Made by a program: the position numbers and the translations under genes
The notes under the pieces: generated by a model
What the model was told of the DNA's origin: nothing
The model's input: the letters and a program-made list of their open reading frames with translations, nothing else
The model's database searches: none
Part shown: positions 1 through 7,057 of the stretch, piece after piece
How the letters are laid out: the number at the start of each line of letters is the position of its first letter
How positions within the stretch are numbered: position 1 is the first letter of the stretch
From: Rhodocyclaceae bacterium
GTDB taxonomy: Bacteria; Pseudomonadota; Gammaproteobacteria; Burkholderiales; Rhodocyclaceae
Direction of reading: 5' to 3'
DNA: 11,316 nucleotides
Assembly (NCBI GenBank): GCA_016791085.1
Contig: JAEUNN010000087.1
Location: forward strand, 1-11,316

Positions 1-126
1 CTGTCCGGCAGCGACATCACCATGGTGCCGGGCGGGCTTACCCGCGTGGCGCTGCGCGAAGGTTCGCTGGTGGTCAATTCCTCGCAGGGTGGCGGGACCA
101 AGGATACCTGGGTTTTGGAGGCCTGA
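1..126 (+). CDS. Circularly permuted ATP-grasp protein (type 2), C-terminal end only
   Basis: The open frame runs from the window edge to a TGA and encodes the last 41 residues; the rest lies upstream. The visible tail contains PGGLTRVAL, then VVNSSQGGGTKDTWVL, the characteristic C-terminus of the circularly permuted ATP-grasp family (COG2308, DUF404/DUF407). These proteins are predicted amidoligases that would couple ATP hydrolysis to formation of a peptide-like bond; the substrate is unknown. The alpha-E gene starts one base after this stop, which is the usual partner arrangement and strengthens the assignment. The catalytic core cannot be examined here. Confidence 0.85.
   Translation: MSGSDITMVPGGLTRVALREGSLVVNSSQGGGTKDTWVLEA
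117..121 (+). promoter_or_regulatory. Ribosome binding site for the alpha-E gene
   Basis: GGAGG lies six bases before the ATG at 128, inside the last codons of the ATP-grasp gene. It fixes the alpha-E start at 128; the in-frame upstream GTG at 89 has no such site and would add 13 residues that do not resemble the family. Confidence 0.75.
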
Positions 127-127
127 A

Positions 128-1102
128 ATGTTAAGCCGCACTGCGGATCATTGTTACTGGATGGCGCGCTATACCGAGCGCGCCGAGAACACCGCGCGCA
201 TGCTCGACGTGAATATGCGCTTGTCCCTGTTGCCTCAGCCCGACGACCGGCGCCGGCAAACCTGGATGGTGCCGCTGTCCATCAGCGGGCTGGCGGACAG
301 TTATTTCGAGCGCTACAAGGAAGTCACGCCCGAGCGGGTACTGGAATTCATGGTGTTCGACGCGAGCAATTCGTCGTCCATCTATTCCTGCCTGCGCGGT
401 GCGCGCGAAAACGCGCATGCCGTGCGCGGCACGCTCACCTCGGAATTGTGGGAAACGCAAAATTCGACCTGGCTCGACATGCGCGACTACCAGCGCGAGC
501 GTTTCGTCGAGGGCGGCATAGGCGAGTTTTTCGAGTGGGTGAAATTCCGCTCGCACCTGTCGCGCGGGGTAACCGTGGCCACCATGCTGCGCGAAGAGCC
601 GTTCAATTTCGTGCGCCTGGGCACGTTTCTGGAACGCGCCGACAACACCGCGCGCCTGCTCGACGTGAAGTACGAATTGCTCAGCGTGAGCCAGCCCGAC
701 GCGGCGTCCGACTTTTACCAGTGGAGCTTTTTGCTGCGCTCGGTATCGGCCTTTGAAGCTTACCGCAAGGCCTACAGCGACCAGATCACGCCGCGCCGGG
801 TGGCCGAATTGCTCATCCTCAACGAGAAAATGCCGCGCTCGCTGTGCCACTGCATGACCGAGGTGTATTCCAACCTGGTCGCCGTGCGGAACGCCAGTTC
901 AGCCGAAACCGAAAGGCGCTCGGGCGAACTTGCCAGCGCCTTGCGCTTCGGCAATCTCGAGGACATTTTCGAACTCGGGCTGCACAACTACCTGACGCGT
1001 TTCGTCGAGCGCGTGGCGGAACTGAGCGGCCGCATCGCCAACGACTTCCTGGTGCCGGTCGGCAGCCACGAAGTCGCGCCCGTCGCGGGCAAAGTAGAGT
1101 AA
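128..1102 (+). CDS. Alpha-E domain protein (COG2307, DUF403)
   Basis: A 324-residue, probably cytosolic, mainly alpha-helical protein. It opens with MLSRTADHCYWMARYTERAENTAR, here read as MLSR at 1-4 and YWMARYTERAENTAR at 10-24, which is the signature of the alpha-E family named after its conserved Glu-Arg motif. The ER motif recurs: ERAENTARMLDV at 17-28, ERADNTARLLDV at 169-180, and a looser FVERVAEL at 292-299. A second pair of matching segments (70-100 and 224-254, both ending AVR) keeps almost the same offset, so the protein looks internally duplicated. It follows the ATP-grasp gene by one base and is surely cotranscribed. The family is known by association with ATP-grasp amidoligases, transglutaminase-like proteins and proteasome-like peptidases; its biochemical activity is not established. 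The transglutaminase-like gene often seen next is absent here. Confidence 0.92.
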   Translation: MLSRTADHCYWMARYTERAENTARMLDVNMRLSLLPQPDDRRRQTWMVPLSISGLADSYFERYKEVTPERVLEFMVFDASNSSSIYSCLRGARENAHAVRGTLTSELWETQNSTWLDMRDYQRERFVEGGIGEFFEWVKFRSHLSRGVTVATMLREEPFNFVRLGTFLERADNTARLLDVKYELLSVSQPDAASDFYQWSFLLRSVSAFEAYRKAYSDQITPRRVAELLILNEKMPRSLCHCMTEVYSNLVAVRNASSAETERRSGELASALRFGNLEDIFELGLHNYLTRFVERVAELSGRIANDFLVPVGSHEVAPVAGKVE

Positions 1103-1108
1103 TCCCAG

Positions 1109-1132
1109 GCGGCCGCGCGAGCGCGCGGCCGC
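1109..1132. repeat. Perfect GC-only inverted repeat after the alpha-E gene
   Basis: Arms GCGGCCGCGCG (1109-1119) and CGCGCGGCCGC (1122-1132) are exact reverse complements around a 2-base centre. It starts six bases after the alpha-E stop. As RNA it would fold into a very stable stem of about ten pairs with a tetraloop. There is no T-run behind it, so intrinsic termination is possible but unproven; it could also protect the 3' end of the transcript. Confidence 0.6.
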
Positions 1133-1161
1133 TACCTGTCCATCACGCGCGAGCGCGCGGC
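1114..1161. repeat. Direct repeat, 16 nt, spaced 32 nt apart
   Basis: CGCGCGAGCGCGCGGC occurs at 1114-1129 and again at 1146-1161. The first copy sits inside the palindrome above; the second has lost most of the left arm. This looks like a partial duplication of the palindrome. The rest of the 1103-1303 spacer (to about 1303) shows no gene and no promoter that I can defend. Confidence 0.5.
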
Positions 1162-1303
1162 TTGCGCTTCCCGACCTGCACGAATCCCACCTGCGCGCGC
1201 CCCGCGGCGCCGCCGGCAGGGGCTCAACCCGTCCCGGAATTTGCCGTTAGCTTTGCTGGCGGCGCGCAGGGGCGTGCCGCATCGGCTATGGACGGGCTTC
1301 CGA

Positions 1304-2161
1304 ATGTTCTTGAAATTGTCGCAAGCCGCGCTGGCAACGCTTTGCGTGCTGGGCGGATTCCAGTTTCCTGCCGCCGTGGCGGCAGATTCCCAGGTCTATC
1401 ATTTTTCTCCGGTCAATCAGTACGGCATCAACCTGACTGCCGCCTACTGGAATCCGATCATCAATTATGTGACCGAAAAGAGCGGCGTCAAACTGGTCCT
1501 GAAAATCGGCCGCACCTCGGCCGATACGACCTCTTACGTGCTTGCCAACGAGGTCGAATTCGTATTCACGAATCACCTGTTCAGCCCTGAGCGCGAACAG
1601 TTGGGCTGGAAAGTATTCGGCCGCCGCGACACGCCGCCCGTGCACGGGCAAATTATCGTCGCCGACGATTCCCCCGTGAAAAAGCTGCAGGAACTGACCG
1701 GCCATGACGTGGCGTTTCCCGGTCCCGAAGCGCTGATTGCCTACAAGTTTCCGTATGCCCACCTGCTGTCCCAGGGCGTGGACGTGAAAGTCGTGTTCGG
1801 CGGCAATCAGGACGGTGCGCTGGCGCAACTTTATAGCGGCAAGGTCAAGGCGGTCGGTGGCAATTCCCAGTTGCTGGAAGGCTACGCCAAGCGCGAGAGC
1901 AAGAAATACCGGGTGCTGTGGAGTTCCGAGCCGCTTTACGATCTGGCGCTCATGGCTTCGTCCAACGTGCCGGAGCGCGACCGCAAGGCGGTGGCCGATG
2001 CCTTCCTGGGCATGGCCAAAGATGCGCGCGGGCGCGAAGTGCTATCCACCGCCAGCGCCGCCGTGGGCTTGCCGGTGACTACGGCATTCATCCCGTCCTC
2101 CGGCACCGAATACGGCGCCTACCGCAAGTTCTACCAGTCCGCGCCAACCAACCTGCGCTGA
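1304..2161 (+). CDS. PhnD-like periplasmic solute-binding protein, probable sensory partner of the next gene
   Basis: 285 residues. The first 26 or so (MFLKLSQAALATL, then a hydrophobic run ending AAVA at 23-26) form a Sec signal peptide, so the mature protein should be periplasmic. I chose the ATG at 1304 because it puts the signal peptide at the N-terminus; a TTG at 1241 is in frame but adds 21 unlikely residues. The body matches the PhnD / phosphate-phosphonate binding-protein fold: an early YWNPIINYV helix (48-56), a first lobe with YVLANEVEFVFTN (78-90), a hinge-crossing LTGHDVAFPGPEA (131-143), then FGGNQDGALAQLYSGKVKAVGG (split at 165-175 and 176-186) where family members carry the G-x-H-D-like ligand loop. 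No permease or ATPase gene adjoins it. It ends 10 bases before a hybrid histidine kinase, so it probably delivers a ligand signal to that kinase. The ligand is unknown. Confidence 0.85.
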   Translation: MFLKLSQAALATLCVLGGFQFPAAVAADSQVYHFSPVNQYGINLTAAYWNPIINYVTEKSGVKLVLKIGRTSADTTSYVLANEVEFVFTNHLFSPEREQLGWKVFGRRDTPPVHGQIIVADDSPVKKLQELTGHDVAFPGPEALIAYKFPYAHLLSQGVDVKVVFGGNQDGALAQLYSGKVKAVGGNSQLLEGYAKRESKKYRVLWSSEPLYDLALMASSNVPERDRKAVADAFLGMAKDARGREVLSTASAAVGLPVTTAFIPSSGTEYGAYRKFYQSAPTNLR

Positions 2162-2171
2162 GCCCTCATCC

Positions 2172-5100
2172 ATGCGCGTGGCCCGACCGCTACTCGGACT
2201 GCTGCCGAAGTCACTCGTCGCGCGCGTCTACGCGCTCTATTCGGTAACCTTGCTGTCCTTCGTGGGCTGCGGGCTGGCGCTGTTCTATCACTACCAGTTC
2301 GTACAGGCCATCGAAGACGTGCAGGTGGCCGCCAGCACGCTGTCGGAAGTCGTCGCGCAAACGGTATCGGACAGCGCGGTGATCGGCGACTACGACACCG
2401 TCAAGCGCACGCTGGAAAAAGCCATGTTCGGCTCGCGCTTCGAATCGGCCGCCTTCATCGATCTGCGCGGCGGCTCGGTGCGCGTGGTGCGCGAGTCCCA
2501 GGCCGTGGTGGTGCCGCCGGAATGGCTTACCGAGCGCATCGCGGCGCAGCTGTACGACGTGAACCGCAACATTTCGGTGGGCGGCCGCGATTACGGCATC
2601 CTGCGGCTCAAATTCGCGGCCGACCTGGTCGCGGCCGACCTGTGGGTGCTGCTGCGCGCCTCGCTGGTGGGCGCACTGGCAAGCATGATAGGCGGCCTGA
2701 TCCTGATCCGCATTCCGCTTGCGCGCTGGCTGGGCAATCTGGACCGCCTGCGCCAGTACGAGAGCGAAATCGAATCCGGCACCATAGACGTGAAACAGGT
2801 GCTGGCCGACGATGCGCCGATAGAAATCCGCCGCACGTTTGAAATGTTCAACCGCGCCGCGACCAATCTGCAGCAGGAGCGCGAGCAGGCGGCCGTCACG
2901 CTGGCGGCGATCGCCGACGGCGTGCTCACCACCGATTGCGACGGCCGGGTGGTGTATGCCAATCCGGCCGCCACCCGCATATTCGGCGAATCCGCCGACC
3001 AGCTGCACGGGCGCGACGTGCGCAGCCTGCTGCCGGTTACCGGCGGCGGCGAGCAGGAGCGGCTGCCGCTCGCCGAGTGGAACGCGCTGCGCGTGGACCT
3101 GCGCACCGAAGGCGCCTCGCGCATGGTGCTGGATACCTCGCTGTCGCCGATATTCGCGCGCGACGGGCATTTGGCCGGCTTCGTGCTGGCCTGCCGCGAC
3201 ATCACCAAATCCTTCCAGCTCGAAGAGCAACTGCGCGTTCAGCTGAACGCCCGCGAAACCGCCCTGAACGCTCTGCGCGACGTGTTGCGCGGTCTGCTGC
3301 CGGCGCATCAACTGGCCGGCGCGGGCGGCGACGACATCGAAGCGGTATCGCGCCTGATCGGCGATCTGGTACGCGAGCGCGAAAGCAGCCGCCGCGCGCT
3401 GGACAACCAGAAATTCGCGCTCGACCAGCATGCCATCGTGAGCGTGATGGATTGCGCCGGTCGCATCGTGTATGCCAATGACCGGTTTTCATACATCAGC
3501 GGCTATGCACGCGAAGAACTGCTGGGACGCGACCACCGCCTGCTGCGCTCGGGCGTGCACGCGCCGGAGTTCTACGAACAAATCTGGCAAATCATCACGC
3601 AGGGCCAGGTATGGCGCGGCGAACTGTGCGACCGCGCGAAAAACGGCAGCCTGCACTGGATGCGCGCAACCATCGTGCCGCTCCTGGGCGCCGATGGCCG
3701 GCCGGAACAGTACATCGCCATCCGCACCGACATTACCGCGCGCAAAGAAGCCGAACAGGCGCTGCAAAAGGCAAAAGAGACGGCGGAACTGGCGAACCGC
3801 GCCAAAAGCGACTTCCTGGCCAACATGAGCCACGAAATCCGCACGCCCATGAACGGCATCATAGGCATGACGGAACTGGTGCTGGATACCGAACTTTCCA
3901 GCGAACAGCGCGAGCACCTCGACGTGGTCAAATCCTCGGCCGAATCGCTGCTCACCGTCATCAACGACATACTCGACTTTTCGCGCATCGAAGCCGGCAA
4001 GCTGCACGTGGAAAGGGTGGATTTCGATTTTCACCGCACCCTGTCCGACACCCTGCGCGGACTGGCGATCAGCGCGCGCAGCAAAAATCTGGAATTGCTG
4101 TGCGACATCGAATCGCACCTGCCGCGGCGCGTGCGCGGCGACCCGACCCGCCTGCGCCAGATACTGGTCAATCTGGTCGGCAATGCATTGAAATTCACCG
4201 AGCACGGCGAAGTGCTGGTGCGCGCCAAACTGCTCGAAAAAGGCGCCGACCAGGTGGTGCTGCAAATATCCGTGGCGGACACCGGCATCGGCATTGCGCC
4301 CGACAAGCAGGAACAGATTTTCGATGCGTTCACGCAGGCCGACACCTCCACCACGCGCCGCTACGGCGGCACCGGACTGGGGCTCACGATCACGCGCAAG
4401 CTGGTGCAGCTCATGGGCGGGCAAATCTGGCTGGTAAGCCAGCCCGGGCAGGGCAGCACTTTCCACTTCACGCTGTGCCTGGGCTTCGATCCGCTTGCTG
4501 TGGGCATGCCGGTGGTGCCGGTCCAGCTCGCCGGACGCCATGTGCTGGTCGTCGATGACAATGCGGTCAATCGCGAAATACTGTGTGCGCGCCTCACCGA
4601 GTGGGGCATGCATCCGGCTGCCCATGCCACGCCGGCGGCCGCGCTGGAGGCCGTGCGTACGGGCGCGGACGTGTACGAATGCGCGCTGCTCGATGCGCTC
4701 ATGCCGGACATGGACGGCTACCAGCTGGCCGAACAGTTGCATGCGCCCGAATTCGACGGCCGGCGGCCGCGCATCATCGTGCTGTCCTCGGCCGGTCCGG
4801 TACTCGATCCGCAGCGCGCGGCAGCGTCGGGCATCGCCGAGTCGCTGACCAAACCGATATCCACCGACGAATTGCTGGCGGCCCTGTGCCGCGCCTTCGC
4901 AGCCGGCGCGCCGGAAAGCCGTGCCGTCCAGCCTAGCGTAGCGGTGCCGGCGAACCGTAAAGCCGACCGGGCGCTCAAGGTGCTGCTCGTGGAAGATCAC
5001 CCGATCAACCAGAAACTTGCACAAAGCCTGCTCGACAAATGGGGCCACCACACCACCCTGGCCGCCAACGGCCTGGAAGCTCTGGAGGCCTGGCGGGCCG

Positions 5101-5708
5101 GTCAGTTCGACGTGGTGCTCATGGACATGCAGATGCCGGTCATGAGCGGCATCGAATCCAGCATCGCGATACGCGACGAAGAAGCGCACGGCGGACGGCC
5201 GCGCCTGCCCATCATCGCCATGACCGCCAATGCCATGGAGAGCGACCGCCAGGCCTGTCTTGCCGCCGGCATGGACGACTACCTGTCCAAACCGATCAAC
5301 GCCGCCGAACTGAAAGCACGACTGGATCGCCTGGGGGCGGCCAAATCGGGCATCGCGATCAGCAATTTCGACTATGCACAGGCCCTCGCAAGCCAGGTGG
5401 ACGCGGAAATACTCGAAGTCATCGCGGATGCCTTCCTGGACGCCTACCCGGCCGACATCGAACAGTTGCGCAATGCGGTCGCGACCAGGAACCGGGAGGT
5501 CGTCATGCGCTCGGCGCACACGCTCAAAGGCATACTGGGCCAATTCGAAGCCGCTCCGGCGGTAGCCATCGCACGCGACATCGAAGCCCGCGCGCGTGCC
5601 GGCGAAATCGACCTCACGTTCGAAGTCGACCGCCTGGAAGGCGAAATCGAGCGCTTGGCCGGCAGCCTTGAACCTTACCGGAACGCCACGCTGGTACATA
5701 CGGGCTGA
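2172..5708 (+). CDS. Membrane-bound hybrid histidine kinase (PAS-PAS-HisKA-HATPase-REC-REC-HPt)
   Basis: 1178 residues, inner membrane. Segments in order: TM1 at about 22-40; a periplasmic sensor of about 115 residues (41-157) that I cannot assign to a named family; TM2 at about 158-181; a HAMP-like linker to about 235; PAS1 (235-345); a coiled-coil linker (346-410); PAS2 (411-525); dimerisation domain with phospho-acceptor His554 in NMSHEIRTPMNG; ATPase domain with N-box Asn667/Asn671, DTGIGI (703-708) and GGTGLGL (732-738); REC1 with Asp795/Asp796, acceptor Asp841, Ser872 and Lys894; REC2 with Asp942, acceptor Asp985, Thr1018 and Lys1040; HPt with His1116 in SAHTLKG. Every catalytic residue is present, so a full His-Asp-His relay is plausible. 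It lacks an obvious ribosome binding site and starts 10 bases after the binding-protein stop, suggesting translational coupling. No response regulator is adjacent, so the final target is elsewhere. Confidence 0.95.
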   Translation: MRVARPLLGLLPKSLVARVYALYSVTLLSFVGCGLALFYHYQFVQAIEDVQVAASTLSEVVAQTVSDSAVIGDYDTVKRTLEKAMFGSRFESAAFIDLRGGSVRVVRESQAVVVPPEWLTERIAAQLYDVNRNISVGGRDYGILRLKFAADLVAADLWVLLRASLVGALASMIGGLILIRIPLARWLGNLDRLRQYESEIESGTIDVKQVLADDAPIEIRRTFEMFNRAATNLQQEREQAAVTLAAIADGVLTTDCDGRVVYANPAATRIFGESADQLHGRDVRSLLPVTGGGEQERLPLAEWNALRVDLRTEGASRMVLDTSLSPIFARDGHLAGFVLACRDITKSFQLEEQLRVQLNARETALNALRDVLRGLLPAHQLAGAGGDDIEAVSRLIGDLVRERESSRRALDNQKFALDQHAIVSVMDCAGRIVYANDRFSYISGYAREELLGRDHRLLRSGVHAPEFYEQIWQIITQGQVWRGELCDRAKNGSLHWMRATIVPLLGADGRPEQYIAIRTDITARKEAEQALQKAKETAELANRAKSDFLANMSHEIRTPMNGIIGMTELVLDTELSSEQREHLDVVKSSAESLLTVINDILDFSRIEAGKLHVERVDFDFHRTLSDTLRGLAISARSKNLELLCDIESHLPRRVRGDPTRLRQILVNLVGNALKFTEHGEVLVRAKLLEKGADQVVLQISVADTGIGIAPDKQEQIFDAFTQADTSTTRRYGGTGLGLTITRKLVQLMGGQIWLVSQPGQGSTFHFTLCLGFDPLAVGMPVVPVQLAGRHVLVVDDNAVNREILCARLTEWGMHPAAHATPAAALEAVRTGADVYECALLDALMPDMDGYQLAEQLHAPEFDGRRPRIIVLSSAGPVLDPQRAAASGIAESLTKPISTDELLAALCRAFAAGAPESRAVQPSVAVPANRKADRALKVLLVEDHPINQKLAQSLLDKWGHHTTLAANGLEALEAWRAGQFDVVLMDMQMPVMSGIESSIAIRDEEAHGGRPRLPIIAMTANAMESDRQACLAAGMDDYLSKPINAAELKARLDRLGAAKSGIAISNFDYAQALASQVDAEILEVIADAFLDAYPADIEQLRNAVATRNREVVMRSAHTLKGILGQFEAAPAVAIARDIEARARAGEIDLTFEVDRLEGEIERLAGSLEPYRNATLVHTG

Positions 5709-5714
5709 AAGCCC
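5702..5714 (+). other. Small hairpin across the kinase stop codon
   Basis: GGGCT (5702-5706) and AGCCC (5710-5714) pair perfectly around a GAA loop, and the TGA stop lies within the structure. No T-run follows, so I do not call it a terminator. A second imperfect stem, CCGGCAA (5727-5733) with TTGCCCGG (5746-5753, one bulged C), lies just downstream. Confidence 0.3.
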
Positions 5715-5776
5715 TCGCTCAGCACCCCGGCAAATCCCTGCGCGCTTGCCCGGCAACCAGACTGTCTGTTTCGCCC

Positions 5777-5804
5777 CCCCGGCCCCGGGCGGCTCAGGCC
5801 GGGG
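5777..5804. terminator. Possible bidirectional terminator hairpin between convergent genes
   Basis: CCCCGGCC (5777-5784) and GGCCGGGG (5797-5804) are perfect reverse complements with a 12-base loop. The rsgA stop codon (5794-5796, minus strand) lies in the loop. The position between convergent genes fits a shared terminator, but neither strand has the U-rich tract of a classical intrinsic terminator. Confidence 0.3.
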
Positions 5805-6717
5805 ACGGCCGCCGTGGCGCGGCGCCGGTCTGGCGCTGGCTGTCGGCGTATTCCAGTTCGTCGCACAGGCGCAGGAACAGTTCCAGGCGCCGCGGCGTAA
5901 TGCGCCCCGCGGCCAGCGCGACGCGGATCGCGCAATCCGGCTCGCTGCGGTGGCTGCAGTCGCGGAAGCGGCAGGCGCCGGCGTGCGGACGGAATTCCCG
6001 GAATGCCGCCTCCAGTTCGCTGCGCTGCAAGTGCGCCAGGCCGAAACTTTGCAGGCCCGGGCTGTCTATGAGCGCGCTGCTTTCGTCCAGCCGGTACAGC
6101 GTGGTGTGCGTGGTGGTATGGCGCCCGCTTGCCAGGGCGCGCGAAATTTCCGCCGTGGCGGCGCGCGCACCCGGTACCAGCGCATTCACGAGCGTGGATT
6201 TGCCCATGCCCGACTGCCCCACCAGCACCGCCACCTGGCCTACGATGGCCGCGCGCAGGGGCGCCACGTCGCGGCGCGCGCATAGCTCGGTGACGCGGTA
6301 ACCCAGGGCCTGGTATTCCTGCAAATGGGCGCGCGCGGCATCCAGCCGGTCGGCAAGATCCACCTTGTTCAATACGATCAGGGTATCCAGGCCACCGGCT
6401 TCCGCGGCCATGAGCGTGCGTGCCAGCAGGTCGTCGCTGAACGGCGGATCGGTCGCGACCACTGCGATCACCAGGGTCGCGTTGGCGGCGATCAGTTTCT
6501 GCCGGAATGCATCGCTGCGGTAGAGCAGGGTGTGGCGCTCGAACAGTTCCACGATGCGGCCCTGGCCGGTGCCGGCGGCTTCCACGCCGACCAGATCGCC
6601 GCAGGCATATTCGCTGCGCTTGGCGCGCGGAAAGCAGGTCAGGCTGCGGTCAGCGCAATCGACCACATAGTGGCGGCCGTGCGCCGCCACGATGCGCCCC
6701 TTCAACGGAACACTCAA
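5794..6717 (-). CDS. rsgA: Ribosome small-subunit-dependent GTPase A (30S maturation)
   Basis: Circularly permuted GTPase that binds the 30S subunit late in assembly and hydrolyses GTP when stimulated by it; cytosolic. Counting 307 residues from the TTG at 6717: an N-terminal OB-fold (about 1-65, GRIVAAHGRHYVVD), G4 motif NKVD (117-120), P-loop GQSGMGKS (167-174), switch segment GRHTTTHTTLY (198-208), G3 motif DSPG (218-221), then the zinc site Cys249-x4-Cys254-x-His256-x5-Cys262. The G4-G1-G3 order is the permutation typical of RsgA/YjeQ. No ATG is available near the N-terminus: candidates are TTG at 6750, 6717 and 6705. I chose 6717 because TTGA would overlap the stop of the upstream dehydratase by 4 nt, with AGAGG about 12 bases upstream. 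Last gene of the minus-strand operon. Confidence 0.95.
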   Translation of the reverse strand: MSVPLKGRIVAAHGRHYVVDCADRSLTCFPRAKRSEYACGDLVGVEAAGTGQGRIVELFERHTLLYRSDAFRQKLIAANATLVIAVVATDPPFSDDLLARTLMAAEAGGLDTLIVLNKVDLADRLDAARAHLQEYQALGYRVTELCARRDVAPLRAAIVGQVAVLVGQSGMGKSTLVNALVPGARAATAEISRALASGRHTTTHTTLYRLDESSALIDSPGLQSFGLAHLQRSELEAAFREFRPHAGACRFRDCSHRSEPDCAIRVALAAGRITPRRLELFLRLCDELEYADSQRQTGAAPRRPSPA

Positions 6718-7049
6718 AGCTGTTGCAGCGCCTCTATCCTGGCCGCGCAAATGAAGTCGTTGCGGGACAGGCCGCCCACCGAATGGGTCGAATACGCAAC
6801 CGTTACGCGCGCGTAGCTAACGCTCAGGTCGGGATGGTGATTTTGTGCCTGCGCCATCCATGCCACCGCATTCACGAAGGCCATGGTGGCGTTGAAATCC
6901 GGGAAGCGGAATTCGCGGCACAGTTTGCCGCCGGTAATTTGCCAGCCCGGCAGGTCGGCCAGCCAGAGCTCGCACTGTGCGGCATCGACACGCTCACCGG
7001 GACCGGATAATTCGCGGCAGTGTTCCGCCGCCAGCGATGCAAGCGCCAT
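6714..7049 (-). CDS. 4a-hydroxytetrahydrobiopterin dehydratase (pterin-4a-carbinolamine dehydratase)
   Basis: 111 residues, the usual family length. The enzyme dehydrates 4a-hydroxytetrahydropterin so that the cofactor used by aromatic amino acid hydroxylases can be recycled. The family motif is intact: NHHPDLSVSY at 70-79 with active-site His71/His72, His89 in STHS and Asp98 in SRND. The start ATG at 7049 lies 8 bases after the cytochrome stop with GTGAGAT just upstream as a weak ribosome site; a longer frame exists upstream but overlaps the cytochrome gene and shows no family features. No phenylalanine hydroxylase gene is in view, so phhB would be a guess; such solitary dehydratases have also been linked to molybdopterin-related or other pterin roles. 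It is cotranscribed with rsgA. Confidence 0.93.
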   Translation of the reverse strand: MALASLAAEHCRELSGPGERVDAAQCELWLADLPGWQITGGKLCREFRFPDFNATMAFVNAVAWMAQAQNHHPDLSVSYARVTVAYSTHSVGGLSRNDFICAARIEALQQL

Positions 7050-7057
7050 GGCCGATC

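Noticed and set aside
1241..1303. TTG at 1241 as the start of the PhnD-like protein.
   Set aside because: It would place 21 residues before a clean signal peptide that begins at the ATG at 1304.
1304..2161. Reading the binding protein as part of a phosphonate ABC importer.
   Set aside because: No permease or ATPase gene lies on either side, and the ligand loops differ from known phosphonate binders.
2211..3431. A 406-codon minus-strand frame opposite the kinase N-terminal half.
   Set aside because: It is low-complexity, His/Gln/Arg-rich and without recognisable motifs, so it is a shadow of the kinase frame.
3489..5756. A 755-codon open frame on the minus strand opposite the hybrid kinase.
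   Set aside because: High-GC coding DNA gives long antisense frames. The translation is rich in Arg, His, Gln and Ala with no domain, and the plus-strand kinase has every expected motif.
5777..5804. Calling the convergent-spacer hairpin a firm intrinsic terminator.
   Set aside because: Neither strand has a U-rich tract after the stem, so it is listed only at low confidence.
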